The notes: generated by a model from the sequence alone, not told the origin. A stretch of DNA of 64,000 nt from Mesorhizobium japonicum MAFF 303099 (GCF_000009625.1 NC_002678.2:6972072-7036071); one strand, 5' to 3'. Numbered from the stretch's first letter, positions 8,127 to 16,304 are shown. Numbers and translations are program-made.

Positions 8127-8482
8127 TGGATCGCCGCGCTGCCATTGCCGGTCGTATCGCAGCCGCCGTCGACATCCGCGACGGCGGCTATGTCTCGCCG
8201 TGCTGGTTCTGGACCATGGGCGACAGCGGCACCGGGCGCGGCGGCGGTTATCCGCGCATGAAGCTGAACGATCGCACGGTCGCGGCGCACATAGTCAGCT
8301 TTACCAATGAATTCGGCTATGTGCCGCGCAACAAGCAGATCGACCACAAGTGCCACAACCGGCGCTGCGTCAATCCCGACCATCTGGAGATGGTCAGCCA
8401 CATCGAAAACCAGAAACGCCGCGACGCCGCCAACGGCGTTGTCCGGCGCAAGCGGCGGCGGCGGAAGGCGGTGGCGAAATGA
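8126..8482 (+). CDS. HNH endonuclease
   Basis: 118 residues with an HNH core: PCWFW near residue 25, NKQIDHKCHNRRCVNPDHLE with the two Cys, His and Asn of the beta-beta-alpha-metal fold, and a basic C-terminal tail. Small HNH proteins of this sort are common in phage early operons as homing-like or processing nucleases. The GTG start overlaps the upstream TAG. Its own stop overlaps the next ATG as ATGA. Confidence 0.85.
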   Translation: MDRRAAIAGRIAAAVDIRDGGYVSPCWFWTMGDSGTGRGGGYPRMKLNDRTVAAHIVSFTNEFGYVPRNKQIDHKCHNRRCVNPDHLEMVSHIENQKRRDAANGVVRRKRRRRKAVAK

Positions 8483-9660
8483 GCGCGATCGTTGAGGCCT
8501 TCGATGCATCTGGCCTGCAGCAGGTCGTTGAGCGCGCCCGTGCGCTGCTCGACGACGGCGACGTGGCTGCCGCGCGCATGCTTGCGGTCGGCGTTTATGA
8601 CCAGGCCAAAGCTGGCGCGGCATTTGCTGCCCGGTTTGGTGCCGCCGATCGGCTGGTGAGGAAGGCGCGTCAGCTCCAGGGGGACGCGCTGCTCATTGAG
8701 GCCCGCGCCAAGGTCAGGTTGGCCGACGAATATGATGCCGCGCAAGCCAAAGGCGAGGCTTCCAAGGGCCGACCGAAAACTATTCCAGACGGGAAGACTT
8801 TCACCCAGGAAGAAGCTGGCCTTTCGGCCAAGGATGTTCACGAGGCGCGCAAGCTGCGCGATGCTGAATTGCGCACGCCCGGCATTGTCGAGCGCGCCAT
8901 TGCCGCGCGCCTGCTTGCCGGCCTGGAGCCCAGCCGCTCGAACCTGCGCGCTTCCGTCGGCACTGATAGTGCGACCGCAGCAGAGCGGGGTAACAATCTA
9001 TACGAGACGCCGCCGGAAGCAATGCGCACGCTGCTGTCGTTCATGCGCTTCTCGGCCAAGGTCTGGGAGCCGGCGTGCGGCAAGGGCGCCATATCGCGAA
9101 TGCTGGAAGATGCCGGCTATGAGGTCGAGCTTTCCGACCTCGTCGACTATGGCACCGTCGATCGCCACGGCGAACTGCAGCGCGCCGAAAACTTCATGTC
9201 CACCGCGCCGCGAGCCGACAATCCGGACCGGCCCGACATCGTCACCAATCCGCCCTATGGCGCCGACCTCAATGCCTTCGTCGCGCATGCGCTGCGCGCG
9301 CACCGGCCTCGCCGCATCGCGCTGCTGCTGAATTTGAATTTCCTCTGCGGTTTCGAGGATGAAAACCGCAATTTTGCCATGGACGAGCATCCGCCATCGG
9401 ATGTTTTCGTCTTCACCCGCCGTCTGCCGATGATGCACCGCGACGGCTGGACCGGCGACATCGCCTCCAGCCGCATGAACACTGCTTGGTTCATTTGGAC
9501 GTTGGATGAGGCGACCAACACCTATGACGCCGATGGCAAGCGCGGCACGCAACTGGTTCGCGTCGACTGGAAGACGTTCGAGAATTCGATCCTAAGCGGG
9601 CCGCTCGACGCCAAGAATGCTCGGAAGCCTAAGCGCCGGGGGAAGGCGGTGCCGGCATGA
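8479..9660 (+). CDS. phage N6-adenine DNA methyltransferase
   Basis: A 393-residue SAM-dependent DNA methyltransferase. The C-terminal domain has the SAM motif WEPACGKG (about residue 197) and catalytic TNPPYG (about 256), a DPPY-type motif for exocyclic amino groups. The first 170 residues form a helical domain of unknown role (VVERARALLDDGDVAAARML, LSAKDVHEARKLRDAE). It probably protects phage DNA or marks it for regulation. It is coupled by ATGA to the HNH gene. No cognate restriction nuclease is evident, so it looks like an orphan methylase. Confidence 0.82.
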   Translation: MSAIVEAFDASGLQQVVERARALLDDGDVAAARMLAVGVYDQAKAGAAFAARFGAADRLVRKARQLQGDALLIEARAKVRLADEYDAAQAKGEASKGRPKTIPDGKTFTQEEAGLSAKDVHEARKLRDAELRTPGIVERAIAARLLAGLEPSRSNLRASVGTDSATAAERGNNLYETPPEAMRTLLSFMRFSAKVWEPACGKGAISRMLEDAGYEVELSDLVDYGTVDRHGELQRAENFMSTAPRADNPDRPDIVTNPPYGADLNAFVAHALRAHRPRRIALLLNLNFLCGFEDENRNFAMDEHPPSDVFVFTRRLPMMHRDGWTGDIASSRMNTAWFIWTLDEATNTYDADGKRGTQLVRVDWKTFENSILSGPLDAKNARKPKRRGKAVPA

Positions 9661-9662
9661 CG

Positions 9663-10346
9663 CTATCCTGCAAGGACAAGCGCATCGGGCCGATCAACCA
9701 TGAGCGCCTCGGTTTGATGGCGCGCGCCGGCGATGGTGATTTCGACCTTAAGCGTGATCGGGCATCGAACCAGGTCGTTCTGTGCGATCGCTATCAATGC
9801 GGGATCCGCCGTCGAGAAAGTCAGATCGAATTCCGCGACGGTCGGCATCTTGCTTCTGTCGACCCATCCCGGGACATACATCCGCCCGCGTTTATGTTCT
9901 TGCTGGAGAATGTGTCGCCGGCCAGCATCGTGGTCCTCTACCTCGACGCCAAAAAGCTCAACATTGGTCGGCTCCATCAACTGTATCGACCGAATCAAGA
10001 TCGGGTGGCGGTTCCAGTTCACGATCTTGAGGCGTGTGGAGTAGGCATTGTCGACCCGAGTTTCCCGGGGATCATGCATGTTTGCAGTCGGCATGGCGTC
10101 ACCAACGATGAACTCGGTTTGGCGGCGCGCTTCGCGGACTTGTGCAGCCACGAAGGGAATGGCGATGACGGCGCCGATGAAGGCAGCCCAACCGCTCAAG
10201 GCGCTTACCCATGTCTGGAGGCAAACAACGGCCTCGCTTTTGGCTGGACAGACATCGGCAAAGTCAAAGTAGCTCGGCAGCAGGACAATCCCTGCCAAAA
10301 CTACACAGTAGATGTAAAAGACGATCGAATACCAAAATCTACTCAT
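9663..10346 (-). CDS. membrane protein inserted against the early operon (moron-like)
   Basis: 227 residues on the opposite strand to its neighbours. There are two N-terminal transmembrane segments (FWYSIVFYIYCVVLAGIVLL and GWAAFIGAVIAIPFVAAQV), then a soluble C-terminal domain of about 150 residues. The gene ends two bases past the adenine methylase stop. Starts at 10346 or 10358 are both possible; neither has a strong ribosome site. Orientation and lower GC suggest independent expression from the prophage. A superinfection-exclusion role is possible but unproven. Confidence 0.6.
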   Translation of the reverse strand: MSRFWYSIVFYIYCVVLAGIVLLPSYFDFADVCPAKSEAVVCLQTWVSALSGWAAFIGAVIAIPFVAAQVREARRQTEFIVGDAMPTANMHDPRETRVDNAYSTRLKIVNWNRHPILIRSIQLMEPTNVELFGVEVEDHDAGRRHILQQEHKRGRMYVPGWVDRSKMPTVAEFDLTFSTADPALIAIAQNDLVRCPITLKVEITIAGARHQTEALMVDRPDALVLAG

Positions 10347-10396
10347 GAGAGGCGGCATAGCACGCGAGAGCCCACCTTTGCGAGGGCTGCGTGCGC

Positions 10397-10669
10397 ATGA
10401 AGCCTTTGCCCGAATATTCGCCAACCATGCTCGGTCTAATGCTGCAAGCGTGCCAGGTGCTGGCCAAGGATGATCATGGCCTGACCGCCCAGAAGTTCGC
10501 GCGCCAGACGGCGACTGCAGCTGGCGTCCATGTCCAGTCGGTGCAATACGCGCTTGCCGGGCGGCTGCGCAAGGCGGAGTCGCGGGTGCGGCTTTGGGCG
10601 CTGCTCGGCCATTTTCCAGCCGATGCAGGTATCGTGCTGACCGACGACGGAGGCCAAATCCATGGCTGA
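10397..10669 (+). CDS. small early phage protein, HTH-like
   Basis: 90 residues. QKFARQTATAAGVHVQSVQY followed by ALAGRLRKAESRVRLWALLG has the spacing of a helix-turn-helix. The GTG at 10391 is an alternative start. It overlaps the next gene by eight bases, so the two are translated together. The function is unknown. Confidence 0.55.
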   Translation: MKPLPEYSPTMLGLMLQACQVLAKDDHGLTAQKFARQTATAAGVHVQSVQYALAGRLRKAESRVRLWALLGHFPADAGIVLTDDGGQIHG

Positions 10670-10958
10670 TGTCGCCTTCCTGCGCTTTGCCAATGCCTTT
10701 CAGGACCGGCTCAATGATCTCGGCTATTCGCTGCGGCGGGCCGAAGAGCAATGGCCCGACACAGACCGCGCCATGCTGTCGCGCGCCATCAACGGCAAGA
10801 CGCTGTCGGCCGGCAATTATCTGCTGCTCTGCGAGATGGCGGGGCTTGATCCATACGCGTATCTGGAGCGCCAGCCGCACCGTCGCGTGACCCTGAAAAC
10901 CATTGCAGCGCAATTGGTTACACCATCTGTCCCATGTGAAACAGGAGACGGTCCATGA
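10662..10958 (+). CDS. small XRE/Cro-like HTH phage protein
   Basis: 98 residues. FQDRLNDLGYSLRRAEEQWP, then DRAMLSRAINGKTLSAGNYL reads as an XRE-type helix-turn-helix. The C-terminus (VTLKTIAAQLVTPSV) is short. It couples by overlap on both sides in the early operon. It could be a second early regulator; no target is visible. Confidence 0.6.
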   Translation: MADVAFLRFANAFQDRLNDLGYSLRRAEEQWPDTDRAMLSRAINGKTLSAGNYLLLCEMAGLDPYAYLERQPHRRVTLKTIAAQLVTPSVPCETGDGP

Positions 10959-11245
10959 CCGATTCCATGCTGCCGATCCTGCGCCAGTTGCACGATGCCG
11001 ACGGCGACCGCGCACGCGCCGATATCCTGCTGCGCATGCCCGATGCCGTGGTGATGACGTTTCATCCGGTTATCGACGCCGCCTGCCACCGGGCAGGTTT
11101 CGAAGCCGGGGCGAACTTTCTGGCCGTGCGTGTCTCGCTGTCGCTGGCAGTGCGCGATGGAAAGGGCCAGCCGCCTGCTGAACTGGCGATCGTGGCGGAG
11201 CAATTCCGCATCGGCATGGCTGAATTCTCGGCAGGTGCATCATGA
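10955..11245 (+). CDS. small early phage protein, unknown
   Basis: 96 residues in the ATGA-coupled early chain. MLPILRQLHDADGDRARADI and VVMTFHPVIDAACHRAGFEA suggest a compact alpha/beta protein. The sequence shows no membrane segment or known motif. Confidence 0.5.
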   Translation: MTDSMLPILRQLHDADGDRARADILLRMPDAVVMTFHPVIDAACHRAGFEAGANFLAVRVSLSLAVRDGKGQPPAELAIVAEQFRIGMAEFSAGAS

Positions 11246-11541
11246 CCGCGCGCGTTGAAAACCAGATCGAGGGCCAATTGGCGCGCAAGCTGGCGCCCGT
11301 GGTGCGCGAAATGCTGCTGGCCGAGGTCGAGCGCATCGCCGCGTCGCAACCGCGTCCCAAGCCGAAATCGGTCAGCAAGGCCGACGACGACATCATGGAG
11401 GCATGCCGCCAGGTGGCCAGTGCAGCCGACAGGCTAGCGCAGGCAAAGTATGGTGTCGGCGAGATCTCGGCGCGCAAGTCGCTGGAGCGGGCGGCGACGG
11501 TGCTTGGCCGCGCCATGCGCAAGCATGGGCGAATGCCATGA
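11242..11541 (+). CDS. small helical early phage protein, unknown
   Basis: 99 residues, strongly helical and charged (GQLARKLAPVVREMLLAEVE, DIMEACRQVASAADRLAQAK). ATGA overlaps join it to both neighbours. It may be a replication accessory or a DNA-binding protein. No family is recognised. Confidence 0.5.
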   Translation: MTARVENQIEGQLARKLAPVVREMLLAEVERIAASQPRPKPKSVSKADDDIMEACRQVASAADRLAQAKYGVGEISARKSLERAATVLGRAMRKHGRMP

Positions 11542-12098
11542 ACGCCGCTGCCCGCTCCACCGATGCCGCCAAGCTGAAGGCCATCAGGGCCTCGCTCGAC
11601 GCAATCGCGCCGGCGGACTGGACGCGAGCCCATGACGAGCATGGCGGCCTGATCGAGGCGCGTGACGACATGGCGGCTGGCGGGCGCTGCGTGCTGGCCC
11701 GCTTCAGCGACGCCACGGTCGAGGAAATAGAATTCGCCTGCAACGCGCCCGATGCGGTGCGCTTCTTGATCGATCTGCTGCGCCGGGCCTTCGACGAAAT
11801 CCGGCTGCTTCGTGGCGATCCCCCGGTTTCCAATCCCAAGGCCGAACCGCCGGCGGCGAGCGAGCCGAAGAACTATGCCGCCGAGTGCGCCATGAAATGT
11901 CAGGAGCCGGCCTTCAAGGTGTTTCTGGAAGAGCGGCACGGGCTTGAGCGCCCGCTGACCAATGAGCGCGCCGCGCAAAAGGTGCGCTCGCTGCTCGGCG
12001 TCACCTCACGGAAAGAACTCAACGAAGGCGGGCGAGCCGGCGACGCATGGAAAGACCTGCGCGCCAGTTTCGCCGCATGGCTGAAGGCCCAGAGATGA
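11538..12098 (+). CDS. early phage protein, unknown
   Basis: 186 residues starting at the ATGA overlap with the upstream gene. The N-terminal part contains VEEIEFACNAPDAVRFLIDL, a helical block. The C-terminal part (PAFKVFLEERHGLERPLTNE, VTSRKELNEGGRAGDAWKDL) resembles short phage domains next to replication or methylase genes. It ends in ATGA with the cytosine methyltransferase. Confidence 0.5.
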   Translation: MNAAARSTDAAKLKAIRASLDAIAPADWTRAHDEHGGLIEARDDMAAGGRCVLARFSDATVEEIEFACNAPDAVRFLIDLLRRAFDEIRLLRGDPPVSNPKAEPPAASEPKNYAAECAMKCQEPAFKVFLEERHGLERPLTNERAAQKVRSLLGVTSRKELNEGGRAGDAWKDLRASFAAWLKAQR

Positions 12099-14050
12099 CC
12101 GCACCATTTTCGCTCGACAACCGCATGACGATCGTTTTGTTCGCCGGCATGGGCGGCGGCTGCGACGGACTGGAGGATGCCGGCTTCCATGTCCACGTCG
12201 CAATCAACCACGATCCAGTTGCCGTGGCAGTGCACGAAAAGCGGCACCAGCACACCAGGCATCTGCGCTGCGACGTGTTCGAGGCGGACCCACGCAAGGT
12301 GACCGGCGGGCGGGGCGTGCGCGCGCTGCACGCCTCGCCCGACTGTACGCATTTCTCCGTCGCCAAGGGATCGAAGCCGGTCAGCAAGCGGCGGCGGTCG
12401 CTGGCGTGGGTGATCTGCCGCTGGGCTGGAACGGTGCGGCCCGAAACCATCACCATGGAGAATGTGCAGGAGATCACCACGTGGGGGCCGTTGATCGCCA
12501 AGCGCGACCCGGCGACGGGGCGCGTGTTGCGGCTCGATGGTTCGGTCGCCGGCAAGGGCGAGCGTGTGCCGGTGCAAGAGCAATGGCTGATCCCGGATCC
12601 TGCTCACAAGGGCCGCATCTGGCGCGCCTGGCTAAAGCATTTGCGCGGCCTCGGCTACAGCTTCGAGTATCGCGTACTGGTCTGCGCCGACTATGGGGTG
12701 CCGACCATCCGCAAGCGGTTCTTCGGTGTCGCGCAGGCCGACGGAAGGCCGATCGTCTGGCCAGTGCGCACGCATGCCCCGCGCAAGGATGCCAAGCGGC
12801 TGGGCCTAAAACCATGGGTCGGCGCGCATACGATCATCGATTGGTCGCTGCCGGTGAAATCGATCTTCGGACGCAAGAAACCGCTGGCCGAGGCGACGCT
12901 GCGGCGCACCGCGCGCGGCGTCATGCGCTATGTCGTCGATGCGGCGAAACCGTTCATTGTGCCAATCACACATGCCGGTGATGACCGGGTGCACGATGCC
13001 GCCGAACCGCTTCGCACGCTGACCACGGCTCACCGCGGCGAGATGTCGGTTGTGGCGCCGGCCTTGATCCGCACCGACCAGCATAGCGCGGCTGCTCGCA
13101 ACGGCGTGCATTCCGTCGATGAGCCGATCAACACACTGCACACCTCGTCAGGCCTGGCCGTTTTGGGCGCGACCGTCGTCGGCGCCGGCGGGCGCGCAGC
13201 ACAGTCGGCACCGCGCGACATGCTGGAACCGCTCGGCACGACGACGGGCAAAGAGGACCGTGTATTGGTAGCGGCGACGCTGGTCGATACTGCGCATGGC
13301 GAGGGCATGGGGCGCGGCGTGTCTGAATGGTCGCTCGATGATCCCTTGCGTACGGTCGGCGCCAGCGGTGGCAAGGCGGTCGTTGCAGCCAGCTTGATAC
13401 AGTCTGGATATGGCGAACGCGAAGGGCAAGCGCCGCGCGTGCTCGACCTCGAGGAGCCGGCCGGAACACAGGTCGGCGGCAGCAAGGCCGCGTTGATGGC
13501 GGCCTTCATGGCGCAGCACAACACGGGTGAACCGGGACGTTCGGCCGAGGATCCGTTGTCGACCATCGTAACACTCGGCTCGACGCAAGGCGTGGTTGCC
13601 GCGACGCTCGGTAACCTGCATGGCACCAATGCCGACGGGCGGCCGATCGTGGAGCCGCTTGCGACGATCTGCGCCGGTGGCAGCCATGCGCATCTGATCC
13701 TCGGCTTCCTCCAGCACTATTTCGGCTCCGGCAAGCAGGATGACGACGTGCGTCAGCCGCTCGGCGCGCTGACCGGCAAGGCGCGCTATGGCCTGGTCGA
13801 GGTGATGGTGAAGGGCGTGCGGCATTACATCGACGACATCGGCATCCGCATGCTGGAGCCGGAGGAGGGCGCTGCCGCGCATGGCTTCAAGCCCGGCGCG
13901 CTGCCGGCTGAAATCACCATCGACGGCAAGACGCGTCGGCTGACGAAGACGGAGAAGTATCATCTGGTCGGCAACAGCGTGCCGCCGCACATGATCAAGC
14001 TGCTGGCGGAATGCAACGTGCGCCATGCCTTCGCGGAGGCGGCGGAGTGA
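12095..14050 (+). CDS. phage DNA C5-cytosine methyltransferase with internal repeats
   Basis: A 651-residue DNA (cytosine-5) methyltransferase. It has motif I (TIVLFAGMGGGCDGLEDAG), motif IV with the catalytic Cys in ASPDCTHFS (usual form GPPCQGFS), motif VI ENVQEI, and C-terminal motif IX-X region (LVGNSVPPHMIK). Between about residues 288 and 570, where the target-recognition region should lie, are eight degenerate repeats of about 35 residues, each with a core like EPLRT or DPLST. The gene is much longer than the usual 350-450 residues. No restriction partner is present. It probably protects phage DNA. Confidence 0.85.
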   Translation: MTAPFSLDNRMTIVLFAGMGGGCDGLEDAGFHVHVAINHDPVAVAVHEKRHQHTRHLRCDVFEADPRKVTGGRGVRALHASPDCTHFSVAKGSKPVSKRRRSLAWVICRWAGTVRPETITMENVQEITTWGPLIAKRDPATGRVLRLDGSVAGKGERVPVQEQWLIPDPAHKGRIWRAWLKHLRGLGYSFEYRVLVCADYGVPTIRKRFFGVAQADGRPIVWPVRTHAPRKDAKRLGLKPWVGAHTIIDWSLPVKSIFGRKKPLAEATLRRTARGVMRYVVDAAKPFIVPITHAGDDRVHDAAEPLRTLTTAHRGEMSVVAPALIRTDQHSAAARNGVHSVDEPINTLHTSSGLAVLGATVVGAGGRAAQSAPRDMLEPLGTTTGKEDRVLVAATLVDTAHGEGMGRGVSEWSLDDPLRTVGASGGKAVVAASLIQSGYGEREGQAPRVLDLEEPAGTQVGGSKAALMAAFMAQHNTGEPGRSAEDPLSTIVTLGSTQGVVAATLGNLHGTNADGRPIVEPLATICAGGSHAHLILGFLQHYFGSGKQDDDVRQPLGALTGKARYGLVEVMVKGVRHYIDDIGIRMLEPEEGAAAHGFKPGALPAEITIDGKTRRLTKTEKYHLVGNSVPPHMIKLLAECNVRHAFAEAAE

Positions 14051-15177
14051 CTGGACCACGCCTTTCCATCATCCCGGCGCGCGCCGCCACGGACAGGTCG
14101 CTAAAGCCGCGCGACCTGCAGGTGCTTTGCGTGCTCGGGCGCCATACCGACGATCTCGGCTGGTGCCGGCGCAGCCAGGTAAAGATGTCCGACGAAATGG
14201 GCTGTGCGCGCTCGACAGTGTTCGAGGCGGTCGAGCGGCTGGTGAAGGCCGGCTATCTCGAAAAGCATGAGCAGGAAGAGATCTCCGGTCGCGACAGCGC
14301 GCATTGGTATCGCGTCATCCTCGATCCGGTGCACCCCAATCTGGCGCTGGTGAAAGAGGCCGACGAACCGGCTGATTCCACGGCGGAAATACCCTGCCGG
14401 CCAGTCGGCACCCCTGCCGGTATATCGGCACCCCCTGCCGGTCCAGAACCGGCACCCCCTGCCGGTCCTGGACCGGCACCTATTAACGACACTTCTCTAA
14501 CGACCCCTGTTAACGTCGAGAGAGAGCGTGCGCGGGAAGAGGAAAAACAGATCGAGCGCTGGCTGAAGAAGACGCATCCGGCCTGGCCGAGCTACATCAG
14601 CGACAGCGGGCCGAAAGCGCTGGCCGAGGCGCGCAAGCTGACCGATGAGGAGCGCGATGCCGCCGCCGACCGCATGGCCGATTACGTGGCCAGCGCCAAG
14701 GTGGCCGGGCGCACGGTGATCTGCACCTTCGCGGTCTATCTGTCCGAAAAGCGCTGGGAAAAGCTGCCAGCGAAGGCACAGGCGGCGGCGAGGGCCGACG
14801 ACTATGCGCCGCCTTTCGGGCCGGTGTGGATGGCGTGGGTGATGGGGCATGTGCTGAAAGGCCCGACCAATCCGGAGGCGACGGCTTTCGCCGAGCGCTG
14901 GCCGCAACTGTTCTTCCTGTTCGCCAATGCGCGCCAAGGTCGTGGCCATCGCTTCGGCGAGCGCTTCCATGCGCTCAAGAGCCGGATGGTGGCCGTACCG
15001 GTCGATACCTCGCAGTGGGATGACTGGAAGGCACATTTCCAGCAGCAGGGATGGCCGTGGCTCCCGGATCCGGGACGCGTGGCTTACTTCCCGGCAGGCG
15101 GGCCAGCTGGATTGGCGGAATTCGAACAGGCGGTGCGAGGAAACAATGATGCGGGCGGACGTGAAGCGGCTGAGTGA
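14047..15177 (+). CDS. phage replication initiator-like protein (winged-helix N-terminus)
   Basis: 376 residues. Residues about 15-95 form a winged-helix domain (SLKPRDLQVLCVLGRHTDDL, then MGCARSTVFEAVERLVKAGY) like phage replication protein O and other initiators. A Pro/Gly/Ala-rich linker (about residues 118-145) follows, and then a C-terminal domain without a recognised fold. The GTG start overlaps the methylase stop. The linker is encoded by an array of 17-bp iterons, recalling lambda O, where the origin lies inside the initiator gene. The role is inferred from fold, position and iterons. Confidence 0.65.
   Translation: MTGPRLSIIPARAATDRSLKPRDLQVLCVLGRHTDDLGWCRRSQVKMSDEMGCARSTVFEAVERLVKAGYLEKHEQEEISGRDSAHWYRVILDPVHPNLALVKEADEPADSTAEIPCRPVGTPAGISAPPAGPEPAPPAGPGPAPINDTSLTTPVNVERERAREEEKQIERWLKKTHPAWPSYISDSGPKALAEARKLTDEERDAAADRMADYVASAKVAGRTVICTFAVYLSEKRWEKLPAKAQAAARADDYAPPFGPVWMAWVMGHVLKGPTNPEATAFAERWPQLFFLFANARQGRGHRFGERFHALKSRMVAVPVDTSQWDDWKAHFQQQGWPWLPDPGRVAYFPAGGPAGLAEFEQAVRGNNDAGGREAAE
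14392..14516 (+). repeat. iteron array, candidate phage replication origin
   Basis: Copies of CGGCACCCCCTGCCGGT or close variants begin at 14406, 14426 and 14450, with partial units at 14392 and 14474, at 20-24 bp spacing. Each unit is itself a dyad (CCGGCA-CCCCC-TGCCGG). An AT-richer stretch with TATTAACG and GTTAACG follows directly (14480-14515). Iterons plus an AT-rich flank inside the initiator gene is the architecture of lambda-type origins. Confidence 0.6.
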
Positions 15178-15832
15178 GCGTGAACACGTCTGGGTGGATC
15201 GCTCTACAGGCGAGGTTATCAACGTCGACCGCGCCTGGCAGAAGAGCGACAAGCGAATCGCACTATCGCGCCGTGAGCAGGCGATGCTCGCCGCGGCTGG
15301 TCAGGACGGTCCGGAGGCGCGTTGGTACGTGCTCCGGGTCGAGGACCGCGCCGACATTGCTGTGGATAAGTTGCTTGGCGAGGCCAACGTCGAGCGCGTC
15401 ATGCTGCACACGGAATGCGAGGCGAAGCGTCGCGGCAGGCGCAAACACCAGTCTTTGGAGCCTGTTCGGGTGCCATCCTTTCCGGGCTACATCTTCGTCA
15501 AAGTGGTGTCGTGTGCAGCAACATGGGCCGGCCTGCGGACGGTCTCAGGCGTGCTCGGTCCCATCGGTGGCTGTGATGGTCCAAGCCCTGTCAGCGAACA
15601 GGAAATCCTTAAATTCCAAGCACGTATCGAGAATGATCCTGAAGCCATAGCCGTGCTGACAAATGCGCTGAAGGCCGGTGACAAGGTGTCGATCGATAGC
15701 GGTCCGTTCGCCGGCTTCGAGGCTGTGGTGCTGATGCTGGGCGACAAGCACAAGGTGCACGTCGAGGTCGATATATTCGGTCGCAAGACGCCGATCGGCT
15801 TCGCTCTTGCGGAAGTCACCAAACTGGATTAG
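15146..15832 (+). CDS. phage NusG/RfaH-like transcription factor
   Basis: 228 residues. The middle forms an NGN domain (EARWYVLRVEDRADIAVDKL, then VRVPSFPGYIFVKVV and TVSGVLGPIGG) and the C-terminus a KOW domain (ALKAGDKVSIDSGPFAGFEA). NusG paralogues bind RNA polymerase and act as antiterminators or processivity factors. The gene sits at the border between the early operon and the terminase genes, so control of late transcription is plausible. GAGG lies five bases before the ATG at 15146; ATG at 15149 is equally possible. About 70 residues precede the NGN domain. Confidence 0.85.
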   Translation: MMRADVKRLSEREHVWVDRSTGEVINVDRAWQKSDKRIALSRREQAMLAAAGQDGPEARWYVLRVEDRADIAVDKLLGEANVERVMLHTECEAKRRGRRKHQSLEPVRVPSFPGYIFVKVVSCAATWAGLRTVSGVLGPIGGCDGPSPVSEQEILKFQARIENDPEAIAVLTNALKAGDKVSIDSGPFAGFEAVVLMLGDKHKVHVEVDIFGRKTPIGFALAEVTKLD

Positions 15833-15898
15833 CGAGTCCGACCTAGGACGAGCTGAAAGAGTCGCACGCCGAACAGGTGGACCGCGCCATCAGCCCCA

Positions 15899-15920
15899 GG
15901 GGAAGCAACCCAGCTTCCCC
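15899..15920. promoter_or_regulatory. perfect hairpin between nusG-like and HNH genes
   Basis: GGGGAAGC and GCTTCCCC form a perfect 8-bp stem with a 6-nt loop. It starts 67 bp after the NusG-like stop and ends just before an in-frame ATG at 15924. No T-tract follows, so it is not a classical terminator. It may be an RNA signal for the antiterminator or an mRNA stabiliser. Confidence 0.4.
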
Positions 15921-15944
15921 GCGATGGATAAGATTCCAGACATC

Positions 15945-16304
15945 ATGGCGAAGATTAAGACGATGGCTCCGGCCATTCGCTCGATCGACACACGAACGGT
16001 GAAGGTGGCACCCAAGGTCGCCGACGCCGAGCTGCAATCGGCTGAGTACAGGCAGTGGCGCAATGCTGTGTATCGCCGTGCCGGCTACCGATGCGAAGCG
16101 ATAGACAATGGACGTCGCTGCACCAAGGCAGCACCGGCGCACCGCCTGTTCGCCGACCATATCGTCGAGCGTCGCGATGGTGGCGCTCTCCTCGACGCAG
16201 CCAACGGGCAATGCCTCTGCGGCTCGCACCACACCCGCAAGACCGTCGCGGCCAGAGCGGCACGCCTCTCATCACGATCAAGGGGGGGCGGGTCAAATCT
16301 CTAG
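15945..16304 (+). CDS. HNH endonuclease next to terminase
   Basis: About 119 residues with a complete HNH motif: two Cys pairs (RCEAIDNGRRC, QCLCGSHH), the DHIVERRDGG His-Asp block and a final HH. HNH proteins beside terminase genes in HK97-type phages assist DNA packaging by working with the large subunit. The ATG at 15945 is preferred; 15924 is an in-frame alternative right after the hairpin. The terminase small subunit follows 23 bp downstream. Confidence 0.8.
   Translation: MAKIKTMAPAIRSIDTRTVKVAPKVADAELQSAEYRQWRNAVYRRAGYRCEAIDNGRRCTKAAPAHRLFADHIVERRDGGALLDAANGQCLCGSHHTRKTVAARAARLSSRSRGGGSNL

Noticed and set aside
9657..10400. Plus-strand frame after the adenine methylase, linked by ATGA
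   Set aside because: Its sequence is polar and without structure, while the opposite strand codes for a clear two-helix membrane protein over the same bases.
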